From: Paraburkholderia tuberum STM678
Lineage (GTDB): Bacteria > Pseudomonadota > Gammaproteobacteria > Burkholderiales > Burkholderiaceae
Length of the DNA: 64,000 bases
Reading direction: 5' to 3'
NCBI RefSeq assembly: GCF_902833905.1
Contig: NZ_CADFGP010000007.1
Location: 1-64,000 of the forward strand
Below are positions 1 to 8,057 of this stretch, piece by piece; the first letter of the stretch is position 1, and each line of letters opens with the position of its first letter. Both the position numbers and the translations under genes were made by a program. Under the pieces are notes generated by a model. That model was not told the origin of the DNA. It ran no database searches and worked only from the letters and a program-made list of their open reading frames with translations.

Positions 1-110
1 CTTCCCCTTGCCGGGTGTGCAGAGGACTTTCACCCCCAAGTCATCCGGCTCGCCACCACAGCGGGTCGGACAGCGCCAGTCACGGCGCTACGCGCCATGC
101 CTGGCGCACC

Positions 111-142
111 AAAAAAAAATGCGCTGCCGAAGCAGCGCATTT
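111..142 (-). terminator. Rho-independent terminator of htpG
   Basis: An 11-bp stem (118-128 paired with 132-142, loop around CGAA) is flanked on its left by a run of nine A, which reads as a T-run on the minus strand. It lies about 50 bases past the htpG stop codon. Positions 1-110 hold no gene I can support. Confidence 0.85.
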
Positions 143-194
143 CTCAACTACCGGGCGTCAATCCAGCAACGACATCAACGCTTTCGGCTTACGC

Positions 195-2093
195 TCAACC
201 CGCGCGCGAAAGCAGCAACGCATTGGTCCGCTTCACGAAGCTCGCCGGATCTTCCAGCGCGCCGCCTTCGGCGAGCAGTGCCTGATCGAACAGCAGATGG
301 CACCAGTCGTCGAAATTCGCGCTATCGGCATGCAGACCCTTCACGAGGGCGTGCTCCGGATTCACTTCGAGAATTGGATGGAACTCAGGCGCCTGCTGGC
401 CCGCGGCCTTCAGCATGCGCTGCAGGTAGCCGCTCATTTCGCCGTCGTCGGCAACGAGGCACGACGGCGAGTCGGTCAGGCGGAACGTCAGACGCACGTC
501 CTTCGCCTTGTCCTTCAACGCTTCCTTCATCTTCTCGACGAGCGGCTTGAACGCTTCGCCGATCTTCTCCTGCGCCTCTTTTTCCTCGTCGTTCAGCGCG
601 CCGAGATCGAGGTCGCCGCGCGCGACGCTTTGCAGCGGCTTGCCGTCGAATTCGTTGAGGAACGACAGCATCCATTCATCGACGCGATCGGTCAGCAACA
701 GCACTTCGACGCCCTTCTTGCGGAACACTTCGAGATGCGGGCTGTTCGACGCGGCCTGCCACGTGTCGGCGGTCACGTAGTAGATCTTCGTCTGCTCGGG
801 CTTCATGCGAGCGACGTAGTCGGCCAGCGACTCGGTCTGCTCGGCCGTGCCCGTATGCGTCGTCGCAAAGCGCACGAGCTTCGCGACGCGCTCGCGATTG
901 GCGAAGTCCTCGCCGATGCCTTCCTTCAGCACCTGGCCGAATTCCTTCCAGAAGCCGGCGTATTTTTCCTTATCGGCGTCGTTGTCCGCATTGGCCAGTT
1001 CTTCCAGCATCGACAGCGCGCGCTTGGTCACGCCTTCGCGGATCGCCTTCACGTCGCGGCTTTCCTGCAGGATTTCGCGCGACACGTTGAGCGGCAGATC
1101 GGCCGAATCGACCACACCCTTCACGAAGCGCAGGTACGTGGGCAGCAGTTGCTCGGCGTCGTCCATGATGAACACGCGCTTCACGTACAGCTTCAGTCCG
1201 CCGCGCTGCTCGCGGTTCCACAGATCGAACGGCGCGTGCGCCGGCACGTACAGCAGTTGCGTGTACTCGCTGCGGCCTTCGACGCGGTTATGCGTCCACG
1301 TCAGCGGATCTTGATGATCGTGCGAGATGTGCTGGTAGAACTGCTTGTATTGCTCGTCGGTGATGTCGTTCTTCGAACGGGTCCACAGCGCGCTCGCCTG
1401 GTTGACGGTCTCGTCCTCGTCCTTCGTGACCATCTCGCTCTTTTCCGCGTCCCACTCTTCCTTCTTCATCAGGATCGGCAGCGCGACGTGGTCCGAGTAC
1501 TTCTGGATGATCGACTTCAGCCGATACGACGACAGCAGTTCGTCCTCATCGGCACGCAGATGCAGCGTGATGGTCGTGCCGCGCGCGGCGCGCTCGATCG
1601 TCTCGACCGCGAAATCGCCTTCGCCCGCGCTTTCCCAGCGCACGCCTTCCGAGGCCGGCAAACCGGCGCGGCGCGTCTCGACGGTGATCTTGTCCGCGAC
1701 GATGAAGCCCGAGTAGAAGCCCACGCCAAACTGGCCGATCAGCGCCGCGTCCTTCTGCTGGTCGCCCGACAGCTTGCCGAAGAATTCCTTGGTGCCCGAA
1801 CGCGCGATCGTGCCGAGGTGCGCGATCGTCTCGTCGCGACTCATGCCGATGCCGTTGTCGTCGATCGTGATGGTGCGCGCGGCCTTGTCGAACGACACCC
1901 GAATCCGCAGGTTCGGATCGTTCTCGTACAGCGCGCTGTTTTCGATCGCCTCGAAGCGCAGCTTGTCGGCCGCGTCGGACGCGTTCGAAATCAGCTCGCG
2001 CAGAAAGATTTCCTTGTTGCTGTACAGCGAATGGATCATCAGTTGCAGAAGTTGCTTCACTTCTGCCTGAAAGCTCATGGTTTCTTGTGCCAT
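195..2093 (-). CDS. htpG: Molecular chaperone HtpG (bacterial Hsp90)
   Basis: This 632-residue protein is a full-length cytosolic Hsp90 chaperone that refolds client proteins with ATP. The N-terminal GHKL ATPase domain is clear: the helix with [14 protein letters not shown], then [14 protein letters not shown] and the lid motif GQFGVGFYS. The middle and C-terminal dimerisation domains follow at normal length. The start ATG is preceded by a GAGGAAG ribosome-binding site. It is transcribed alone, from a sigma-32-type promoter at 2205-2233 to a terminator at 111-142, so heat-shock control is expected. The identification rests on motif order and length and is secure. Confidence 0.98.
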   Translation of the reverse strand: MAQETMSFQAEVKQLLQLMIHSLYSNKEIFLRELISNASDAADKLRFEAIENSALYENDPNLRIRVSFDKAARTITIDDNGIGMSRDETIAHLGTIARSGTKEFFGKLSGDQQKDAALIGQFGVGFYSGFIVADKITVETRRAGLPASEGVRWESAGEGDFAVETIERAARGTTITLHLRADEDELLSSYRLKSIIQKYSDHVALPILMKKEEWDAEKSEMVTKDEDETVNQASALWTRSKNDITDEQYKQFYQHISHDHQDPLTWTHNRVEGRSEYTQLLYVPAHAPFDLWNREQRGGLKLYVKRVFIMDDAEQLLPTYLRFVKGVVDSADLPLNVSREILQESRDVKAIREGVTKRALSMLEELANADNDADKEKYAGFWKEFGQVLKEGIGEDFANRERVAKLVRFATTHTGTAEQTESLADYVARMKPEQTKIYYVTADTWQAASNSPHLEVFRKKGVEVLLLTDRVDEWMLSFLNEFDGKPLQSVARGDLDLGALNDEEKEAQEKIGEAFKPLVEKMKEALKDKAKDVRLTFRLTDSPSCLVADDGEMSGYLQRMLKAAGQQAPEFHPILEVNPEHALVKGLHADSANFDDWCHLLFDQALLAEGGALEDPASFVKRTNALLLSRAG

Positions 2094-2204
2094 GGTCGGA
2101 CTTCCTCTCTGTTGCGAATTGGGGGATGAGCGGCGGCCGAAGCGGATTCCAACCGCGGTTCGGGCTCGCCGTGCCGGAGCGCCGGACCGCCGGATCGTCC
2201 GCGC

Positions 2205-2233
2205 AAATGGGGACGCTCCGGCGCGGTTTCAAG
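2205..2233 (-). promoter_or_regulatory. Sigma-32 heat-shock promoter of htpG
   Basis: Read on the minus strand, the sequence is CTTGAAA, 14 bases, then CCCCATTT, matching the RpoH consensus CTTGAAA-N11-16-CCCCATNT at every fixed position. The -35 box contains the stop codon (2229-2231) of the upstream MocR gene. Transcription would start near 2197, giving a leader of about 100 bases before htpG. Confidence 0.88.
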
Positions 2234-3686
2234 AGGCCCGGCGCGCGACGCCGTCGAGATAACGGCTTAGAAACGCCGGTAATTCAGGATCGCCGCAATT
2301 GGCGATGTTGAAGCGCATCCACGTGCTCGGCGACTGCTGCGGCGAAAACAGCCCGCCCGGCGTCAGCAGATAGCCGGCTTCGTGCCCGGCCGCGGCGAGC
2401 GCGCCTGCGTCGACGCCGGTGTCGGCCCACAGGAACATCCCGGCCGTCGGCGTCAGAAACAGCTTCATGCCGGTCTTCTCGATCATCCGCACGGCCTTCT
2501 CGCGCACGCCGTCGAGCCGTGCGCGAATGCGCTCGACGTGCCGCCGGTAGTGGCCCTCGGTCAGGATCTTGTAGATCACGCGCTCGTTCAACTCCGGGCT
2601 CGTCATGCCGACCAGCATCTTCTGATTGGCGACCACCATCGCGACCTCTGCCGCGCATGCGATGAAACCGACGCGCAAATTCGGCGCAAGCGTCTTCGAG
2701 AAACTGCCGAGGTAGATCACGCGCTTTAGCTGATCGAGGCTCGCGAGCCGCGTACCCGCGTAGCTGGGCGGGCACAGGTCGCCGTAGATGTCGTCCTCGA
2801 CGACGATGAAGTCGTACGCCTCGGCAAGCCGCAGGATGCGGAACGCCTGCGCGGCGCTCAGCGAGGTGCCGGTCGGGTTCTGCAGCACCGAGTTGATCAC
2901 CAGCATTTTGGGCCGCCATTCCTGGACCAGCGCTTCGAGCGCGTCGAGATCGGGGCCGTTCGGCGTGTACGGCATGCCGACGAGCCGCGCGCCCTGCGAC
3001 GCGAAGCAGCCGAACATCTGGAACCACGCCGGATCGCCGACGATCACCGCATCACCCGGCTTCACGTAGATGCGCGAAATGAGGTCGATCGCCTGGGTGA
3101 CGCCCGACACCATCACGATCTGCTCGGGCAACGCGCCGATCTCCAACTCCTCGAGCCGCGTCTGCAACTGCTGACGCAGCGGCAGGAAACCTTGCGCGGT
3201 GCCGATGCCGAGCATCTGCATGCCGCTTTGCCGGCCGAGCGTGCGCAGCGCGTTGGTGATCAGGTCGCCGTCGAGCCAGCGGGCCGGCAGATAGCCGAGG
3301 CCCGGGCTGCGCTCGGGCCGCGCGCCGGTGTGCAGCATGTTGCGCAGCAGCCAGACGACGTCGATATTGGCCGGCGCGGGCAGCGTCTCGGCGCGCGGGT
3401 GCAGCTCGGAGACCGTCGCCGCGCCGCCCTGGCGCTCGCGCACATAGAAGCCGGACCCCCGCCGCGACTCCAGAAAACCCTGCGCGACGAGCCGCTCGTA
3501 CGCTTCGACCACCGTGAAGCGCGACACGCTCTTGTCGAGCGCTAGCTTGCGGATCGACGGCATGCGCATGCCGGGGCGGAACACGCGCTCCTCGATGCGG
3601 CGCCGCGCCCATTGGACGAGCTGTTCGACTAGCGTCAAGGACGCGGTGTCGTGCGGGGCGGGAATCTGGGTAAGCGGGACGGACAT
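2229..3686 (-). CDS. MocR-family regulator: GntR-type HTH fused to class I aminotransferase domain
   Basis: The 485-residue protein has an N-terminal winged-helix GntR domain (about residues 15-85; GMRMPSIRKLALDKSVSRFTVVEAYERL) joined to a fold-type I aminotransferase domain. The PLP-binding lysine is in GSFSKTLAPNLRVGF. MocR proteins usually act as PLP-sensing transcription factors rather than enzymes. The open frame runs further upstream, but I place the start at 3686 because the MSVPLTQIP segment leads directly into the HTH and the upstream extension has no domain character. It is divergent from the VOC gene at 3909, and two TGTACCG repeats lie in the gap. Its ligand is unknown. Confidence 0.9.
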   Translation of the reverse strand: MSVPLTQIPAPHDTASLTLVEQLVQWARRRIEERVFRPGMRMPSIRKLALDKSVSRFTVVEAYERLVAQGFLESRRGSGFYVRERQGGAATVSELHPRAETLPAPANIDVVWLLRNMLHTGARPERSPGLGYLPARWLDGDLITNALRTLGRQSGMQMLGIGTAQGFLPLRQQLQTRLEELEIGALPEQIVMVSGVTQAIDLISRIYVKPGDAVIVGDPAWFQMFGCFASQGARLVGMPYTPNGPDLDALEALVQEWRPKMLVINSVLQNPTGTSLSAAQAFRILRLAEAYDFIVVEDDIYGDLCPPSYAGTRLASLDQLKRVIYLGSFSKTLAPNLRVGFIACAAEVAMVVANQKMLVGMTSPELNERVIYKILTEGHYRRHVERIRARLDGVREKAVRMIEKTGMKLFLTPTAGMFLWADTGVDAGALAAAGHEAGYLLTPGGLFSPQQSPSTWMRFNIANCGDPELPAFLSRYLDGVARRAS

Positions 3687-3699
3687 GACGGACTCCAAC

Positions 3700-3730
3700 T
3701 GTACCGAACAGTATCGCGCCGATTGTACCG
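3700..3730. promoter_or_regulatory. Direct repeats, candidate MocR operator
   Basis: TGTACCG occurs at 3700-3706 and again at 3724-3730, a 24-bp period, just upstream of the MocR start codon and in the gap shared with the divergent VOC gene. MocR dimers typically bind direct repeats in their own divergent promoter regions, so autoregulation is a reasonable inference. Confidence 0.5.
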
Positions 3731-3908
3731 TTACTGTGCAGGTCACGGCCGTTACATTTGAATCCAGCGCGGCTGGTGACACCATGTAAATCCATACGTA
3801 TGGCGCGCCGATCCGGCAAACGGTTATGCTTACGGCCCCGGCAGCGTTGCCCACAAGCGTGGCGCGCAACTGGCCCTTGCACAGAACAGCGTTTTCCGTC
3901 GATCCGCC

Positions 3909-4610
3909 ATGACCACCCTGACAGCCCAATCGCTCAGTCTCGATCACCTCGTCGTCTCCGCGCGCACCTTGGACGAAGGCGTCCAGTACGTCGCCGATAC
4001 GCTCGGCGTCGCGCCGGCCGGCGGTGGCGCGCATCCGCTGATGCGGACCCACAATCGCCTGCTCGGCCTGTGGGGCGGGGTCTACCTGGAAGTGATCGCC
4101 ATCGATCCGCACGCCGCGGCCGAGGCAACCGATGGCACCGCGCCGCGCCCGCGCCTGTTCGCGCTCGACGACCCGGCGACGCAGGCCCGACTGGAAAACG
4201 GGCCGTATCTGTCGCATTGGGTCGCGCGCGTCGAGCGGCCGAAGCATCTGGCGACGTGGCAAGCGCAGTATCCGCAGCGCATCGCGCCGGTCGTGCCGAT
4301 GACGCGCGGCGATTTCACGTGGGGCCTGACGGTGCCCGACGACGGGTCGTTCCCCGCGTGGCAAGGCGCCGGCGACGGCGTGCTGCCCTCGCTGATCCAG
4401 TGGGACTCGACGCGGCATCCGTCGCAGTCGCTGGCGCCGACCAACCTCGCGCTGAAAGCGTTGAAAGCCGTGCATCCGCGGCCAGAGCTGATTGGCGAGC
4501 AACTGCGCTGGCTCGGCGCCGCGCACCTGCTAGACGTACAGCCGACCGACGGCGCCGCGGCGCTCGTCGCCGAATTCGAAACACCCGAGGGTTCTCGAAC
4601 CCTCGGATAA
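3909..4610 (+). CDS. VOC (glyoxalase-like) family protein
   Basis: The 233-residue protein begins LSLDHLVVSARTLDEGVQYVADTLGV, the classic first beta-alpha module of the vicinal-oxygen-chelate fold, followed by HNRLLGLWGGVYLEVIAI with a candidate metal-ligand His and Glu. It resembles the Glyoxalase_3 type (PF13468) more than lactoylglutathione lyase. It is divergent from the MocR regulator, which makes it the likeliest target of that regulator. Substrate unknown; it could be a dioxygenase, isomerase or detoxifying lyase. Confidence 0.8.
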   Translation: MTTLTAQSLSLDHLVVSARTLDEGVQYVADTLGVAPAGGGAHPLMRTHNRLLGLWGGVYLEVIAIDPHAAAEATDGTAPRPRLFALDDPATQARLENGPYLSHWVARVERPKHLATWQAQYPQRIAPVVPMTRGDFTWGLTVPDDGSFPAWQGAGDGVLPSLIQWDSTRHPSQSLAPTNLALKALKAVHPRPELIGEQLRWLGAAHLLDVQPTDGAAALVAEFETPEGSRTLG

Positions 4611-4725
4611 ACAGCGCGTGATTGGGCACCCCCCGTGGCAACCCCGGTGGCACCCCAACGGCAATGGTTGGCCAGTCGCGCGATAATTGAAATTTTGACC
4701 GGTTCCAGAAATACCAGAGGAGATC

Positions 4726-5922
4726 ATGGACCAAAGCGACCTGAAAGCCCCCACGTGGCAATTGTCCGAACGCGCGCGCAAGCTCACGAGCTCCGCGATC
4801 CGCGAGATCCTGAAGGTCACGGAACGGCCCGAAGTCATCTCCTTCGCCGGCGGCCTGCCCTCGCCTGCCACCTTCCCGGCCGAGCGCATGCGCGAGGCGT
4901 CCGACCGCATCCTGCGCGACACGCCCGCCGCGGCGCTGCAGTACAGCGCGACCGAAGGTTATCTGCCGCTGCGCGAATGGGTCGCGCAACGCTACTCGAT
5001 CAACGGCGCGCAGATCCGTGCGTCGCAGGTGCTGATCACGACCGGCTCGCAACAGGCGCTCGACCTGCTCGGCAAGGTGCTGATCTGCGTCGATAGCCCG
5101 GTGCTGGTCGAAACGCCGACCTACCTCGGCGCGCTGCAATCGTTCTCGATGTACGAGCCGCACTACGTGCAGGTGCCAACCGACGAGCAGGGCCTGATCC
5201 CCGAGGGCCTGAAGCCGGAACTGACCAATGGCGCGCGTCTGCTGTACGCGCAGCCGAATTTCCAGAATCCGACGGGCCGCCGTCTGCCGGTCGAACGCCG
5301 CCGCGCGCTCGCCGAGTTCGCGAAGACCGCGCCGTTCCCGGTGATCGAGGACGATCCCTACGGCGCGCTCGACTATGCGGGCGAACCGCTGCCGACGATG
5401 TTGTCGATGGCGCCCGATCACATCGTCTATCTCGGCTCGTTCTCGAAGGTGCTCGCGCCGGGTCTGCGGGTCGGTTTCATCATCGCGCCCGAGGAACTGA
5501 TCTTCAAACTCGTGCAGGCCAAGCAGGCCACCGACCTGCACACGCCGAGCTTCACGCAGCGCATCGTGCACGAGGTGGTCAAGGACGGCTTTCTCGACAC
5601 GCACGTGCCGACGATCCGCGAGCTGTATCGCAACCAGTGCGACGCGATGCTCACCGCGCTCGAACGCTATATGCCCGAAGGCGTCAGCTGGAACCGTCCG
5701 GAAGGCGGCATGTTCATCTGGGTCAATCTGCCGGCGGGCATCGACACGATGAAGCTGCTCGAGGAAGCGGTCGCGCAGAACGTCGCGTTCGTGCCGGGCG
5801 CTCCGTTCTTCGCGAGCGAGGCGCAGCACAACACGCTGCGTCTGTCGTTCGTCACGGTGCCACCGGCTAAAATCGACGAAGGCGTGGCGCGTCTCGCCGC
5901 ACTCGTGCGCGCGAAAATCTGA
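4726..5922 (+). CDS. PLP-dependent aminotransferase, class I/II (2-aminoadipate type)
   Basis: The 398-residue protein lacks an HTH and is a stand-alone aminotransferase. The start MDQSDLKAPTWQLSERARKL and the segment VISFAGGLPSPATFP are typical of the LysN/MocR-catalytic-domain subgroup that transaminates 2-aminoadipate, branched-chain or aromatic amino acids. The PLP lysine is in GSFSKVLAPGLRVGF, and the substrate arginine region LRLSFVTV is near the C-terminus. The ATG follows AGAGGAGATC. The next gene downstream, 103 bp away, is ridA-like; this pairing makes sense because RidA removes reactive enamine/imine by-products of PLP enzymes. Exact amino donor not determinable here. Confidence 0.88.
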   Translation: MDQSDLKAPTWQLSERARKLTSSAIREILKVTERPEVISFAGGLPSPATFPAERMREASDRILRDTPAAALQYSATEGYLPLREWVAQRYSINGAQIRASQVLITTGSQQALDLLGKVLICVDSPVLVETPTYLGALQSFSMYEPHYVQVPTDEQGLIPEGLKPELTNGARLLYAQPNFQNPTGRRLPVERRRALAEFAKTAPFPVIEDDPYGALDYAGEPLPTMLSMAPDHIVYLGSFSKVLAPGLRVGFIIAPEELIFKLVQAKQATDLHTPSFTQRIVHEVVKDGFLDTHVPTIRELYRNQCDAMLTALERYMPEGVSWNRPEGGMFIWVNLPAGIDTMKLLEEAVAQNVAFVPGAPFFASEAQHNTLRLSFVTVPPAKIDEGVARLAALVRAKI

Positions 5923-5944
5923 ACGGCGTTAGCCGCACTGCCAT

Positions 5945-5987
5945 CGGGGCGAAGCTTGCACGCGCGTTGCGGGCGGACTTCGCCCCG
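5945..5987 (+). repeat. Inverted repeat between aminotransferase and RidA genes
   Basis: A perfect 10-bp stem (CGGGGCGAAG at 5945-5954, CTTCGCCCCG at 5978-5987) encloses a 23-base loop. No T-run follows, so it is not a clear terminator; it may reduce read-through or stabilise the upstream mRNA. Confidence 0.4.
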
Positions 5988-6025
5988 CCTGCATTCATGC
6001 AATCTCACCGAAACGAGGAAACGAT

Positions 6026-6490
6026 ATGGCTCAATCGAATGTGTACGACAAGCTCAAGGAACTCGGCATCGAATTGCCGGCGGCGGGTGCGCCGGCAGCG
6101 GCCTATGTGATGAGCGCGCAAAGCGGCAACACGGTGTACCTGTCGGGCCACATCGCCAAGAAGGACGGCAAGGTGTGGGTCGGCAAGCTCGGCGCGACGC
6201 TCTCCACCGAGGAAGGCAAGGCCGCCGCGCGCTCGATCGCGATCGATCTGCTCGCCACCTTGCATGCGCACGTCGGCGACCTGAACCGCGTCACGCGCGT
6301 CGTCAAGCTGATGAGCCTCGTCAACTCGACGCTCGAGTTCACCGAGCAGCATCTGGTCACCAACGGTGCGTCCGAACTGATCGCCGACGTGTTCGGCGAA
6401 CGCGGCAAGCACGCGCGCTCGGCGTTCGGCGTCGCGCAGATTCCGCTCGGCGCGTGCGTGGAGATCGAGCTGATCGCCGAGGTCCAATAG
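6026..6490 (+). CDS. RidA/YjgF family protein
   Basis: The 154-residue cytosolic protein has the RidA (chorismate-mutase-like) fold signature: GNTVYLSGHIAKKDGKVWVGKLG near the start and, near the end, RSAFGVAQIPLGACVEIELIAEV with the conserved arginine that binds the substrate carboxylate. RidA proteins hydrolyse enamine/imine intermediates such as 2-aminoacrylate. At 154 residues it is longer than archetypal RidA (about 128), which fits the Rid6/7-like or Atu-type subgroup. It has a good GAGGAAACG ribosome-binding site and its own terminator at 6561-6606, and lies just after an aminotransferase. Confidence 0.9.
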   Translation: MAQSNVYDKLKELGIELPAAGAPAAAYVMSAQSGNTVYLSGHIAKKDGKVWVGKLGATLSTEEGKAAARSIAIDLLATLHAHVGDLNRVTRVVKLMSLVNSTLEFTEQHLVTNGASELIADVFGERGKHARSAFGVAQIPLGACVEIELIAEVQ

Positions 6491-6560
6491 CATCGACGCG
6501 ATGTGACAATGCGTGCGGTGTCGCGCGAGATCGGCACCTGATTCACGCCGCATTGCGATT

Positions 6561-6606
6561 GAAACGCGCCGACCGGTGTCACGCACCGGCGGCGCGTTTC
6601 TGTTTT
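6561..6606 (+). terminator. Terminator after ridA-like gene
   Basis: Long stem GAAACGCGCC (6561-6570) with GGCGCGTTTC (6591-6600), extended by an inner CCGGTG/CACCGG stem, followed by TGTTTTA. Confidence 0.75.
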
Positions 6607-6685
6607 ATGGCGACGGTGGATCGCCGCCGCGCAGGCGGATAGAATCCGCGAACTCCCTCAATGTCCATTGCACCGGGGCCTGTCG

Positions 6686-7585
6686 ATGTCCGCTCACACC
6701 GTTCGTTTCAAACAGGTCGACGTGTTTACGTCGACACCGTTCAAGGGCAATCCGCTTGCCGTCGTGTTCGATGCCGACGCGCTCGATACCGCGCAAATGC
6801 AGGCCATTGCGCGCTGGACCAATCTGTCCGAAACCACGTTTCTGCTAAAGCCGACCGACGCGGCCGCCGACTATCGCGTGCGCATCTTCACGCCGGGGGG
6901 CGAGTTGCCGTTCGCGGGTCATCCGACCTTGGGCACCGCGCATGCTTTACGCGAAAGCGGCTACCAGCCGAAGCAGGCCGGCAAGCTGATCCAGCAATGC
7001 GGCGTGGGTCTCGTCGAACTCGAAGCGCTCGACGGCGGCGACAACATGCACGGCGCATGGGCGTTCGCCGCGCCGCCCGCGCGCGTGACACCGCTCGCCG
7101 AGCATCGTTACGAAGCGCTGTCTACGGCTTTACGTAGTCAGGCGATCGACTTCAGCGCGCCGCCATGCGCGGTCGACAACGGTGCGCCGTGGCTCGTGGT
7201 GCGGGTCGATTCGGCACGCGCCTGCCTCGCGCTCGAACCCGACGCGGCGGCGCTCGCCGAGTTCGCGCATTCGGTCGACACGCACGGCGTCGCCGTGTAT
7301 GGACCACACGACGCCGACGGCCCCGCGACGTTCGAGGTCCGTTGCCTGATGGCGGGCGGCGGCTTCGGTGTCGGCGAAGACCCGGTGACGGGCAGCGCCA
7401 ATGCCGCGCTCGCGGGTCTGCTGAACCTGCAGCACCGTCGTCCCGCTGCACGCTACACGGCGCGTCAGGGCACCGCGCTCGGGCGCGCGGGCCACGTGTC
7501 GGTCCACTACGACGATGCGCGCGGCAAGATCTGGATCGGCGGGCCTTCGGTGACGATCGTCGACGGCACGTGCCGGCTCGCGTAA
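6686..7585 (+). CDS. PhzF family isomerase-like protein
   Basis: The 299-residue protein has the PhzF/DAP-epimerase-like fold: RFKQVDVFTSTPFKGNPLAVVFDA at the N-terminus, TNLSETTFLL with the catalytic glutamate, and the loop GGELPFAGHPTLGTAHAL. The C-terminal half-domain carries FEVRCLMAGGGFGVGEDPVTGSAN. PhzF itself isomerises a phenazine precursor, but most bacterial homologues are housekeeping proteins of unknown substrate and no other phenazine gene is nearby. A TTG six codons upstream keeps the frame open; I chose the ATG at 6686 because homology begins there. Confidence 0.9.
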   Translation: MSAHTVRFKQVDVFTSTPFKGNPLAVVFDADALDTAQMQAIARWTNLSETTFLLKPTDAAADYRVRIFTPGGELPFAGHPTLGTAHALRESGYQPKQAGKLIQQCGVGLVELEALDGGDNMHGAWAFAAPPARVTPLAEHRYEALSTALRSQAIDFSAPPCAVDNGAPWLVVRVDSARACLALEPDAAALAEFAHSVDTHGVAVYGPHDADGPATFEVRCLMAGGGFGVGEDPVTGSANAALAGLLNLQHRRPAARYTARQGTALGRAGHVSVHYDDARGKIWIGGPSVTIVDGTCRLA

Positions 7586-8057
7586 GCGAGCTGCGGCTTC
7601 GCGCGCACGCCACGGCGACACGCCACATGCCGCCGCTTCACACCACAAAAAGCCGCAGCGCGATGGCGTCGCCATACCTGGTTCTCCGAATTCATCGTGG
7701 CCGGATTGCAAAAGCCCTGCCAGAAACTGCCCAGTGGCAGGCACCGTTGCCGATGAAGTCTTCGACAAATCACGGACCGGCCGCGTCATAAGACCGGCGA
7801 TGCAGGCCACGTGAACAGCCGCACCCGCGCGCCCGCCGCGCGAGCGTATACCCCATGCCCGGAAGCTTCCTTAATCCAGTGGCATTCAGTAATATCGAAC
7901 CGTATCCGATGACCTGTGGACGGTCCGGCGCGGCGCCACGCCCTCTCATCCTGCGCAGCAGCTTTGGCATCTTGGTCACCATGCAGCCATCCATCTATTT
8001 CGCGCAGTCGATGCCCATGCGTTTGCAAGCGGCCCGCACCCAGCCAAGGCCCGCGCG
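7586..8057. other. Intergenic gap, 472 bp
   Basis: Between the PhzF gene and the GGDEF-EAL gene. Short open frames on both strands have no recognisable protein character. I see no repeat or clear promoter. Confidence 0.5.

Noticed and set aside
15..2129. A 704-residue open frame on the plus strand opposite htpG
   Set aside because: It is the antisense shadow of htpG, rich in Arg, Leu and His with no domain; htpG matches Hsp90 throughout.
6686..7585. Phenazine biosynthesis
   Set aside because: PhzF-like proteins are widespread without phenazines, and no other phz gene lies nearby.
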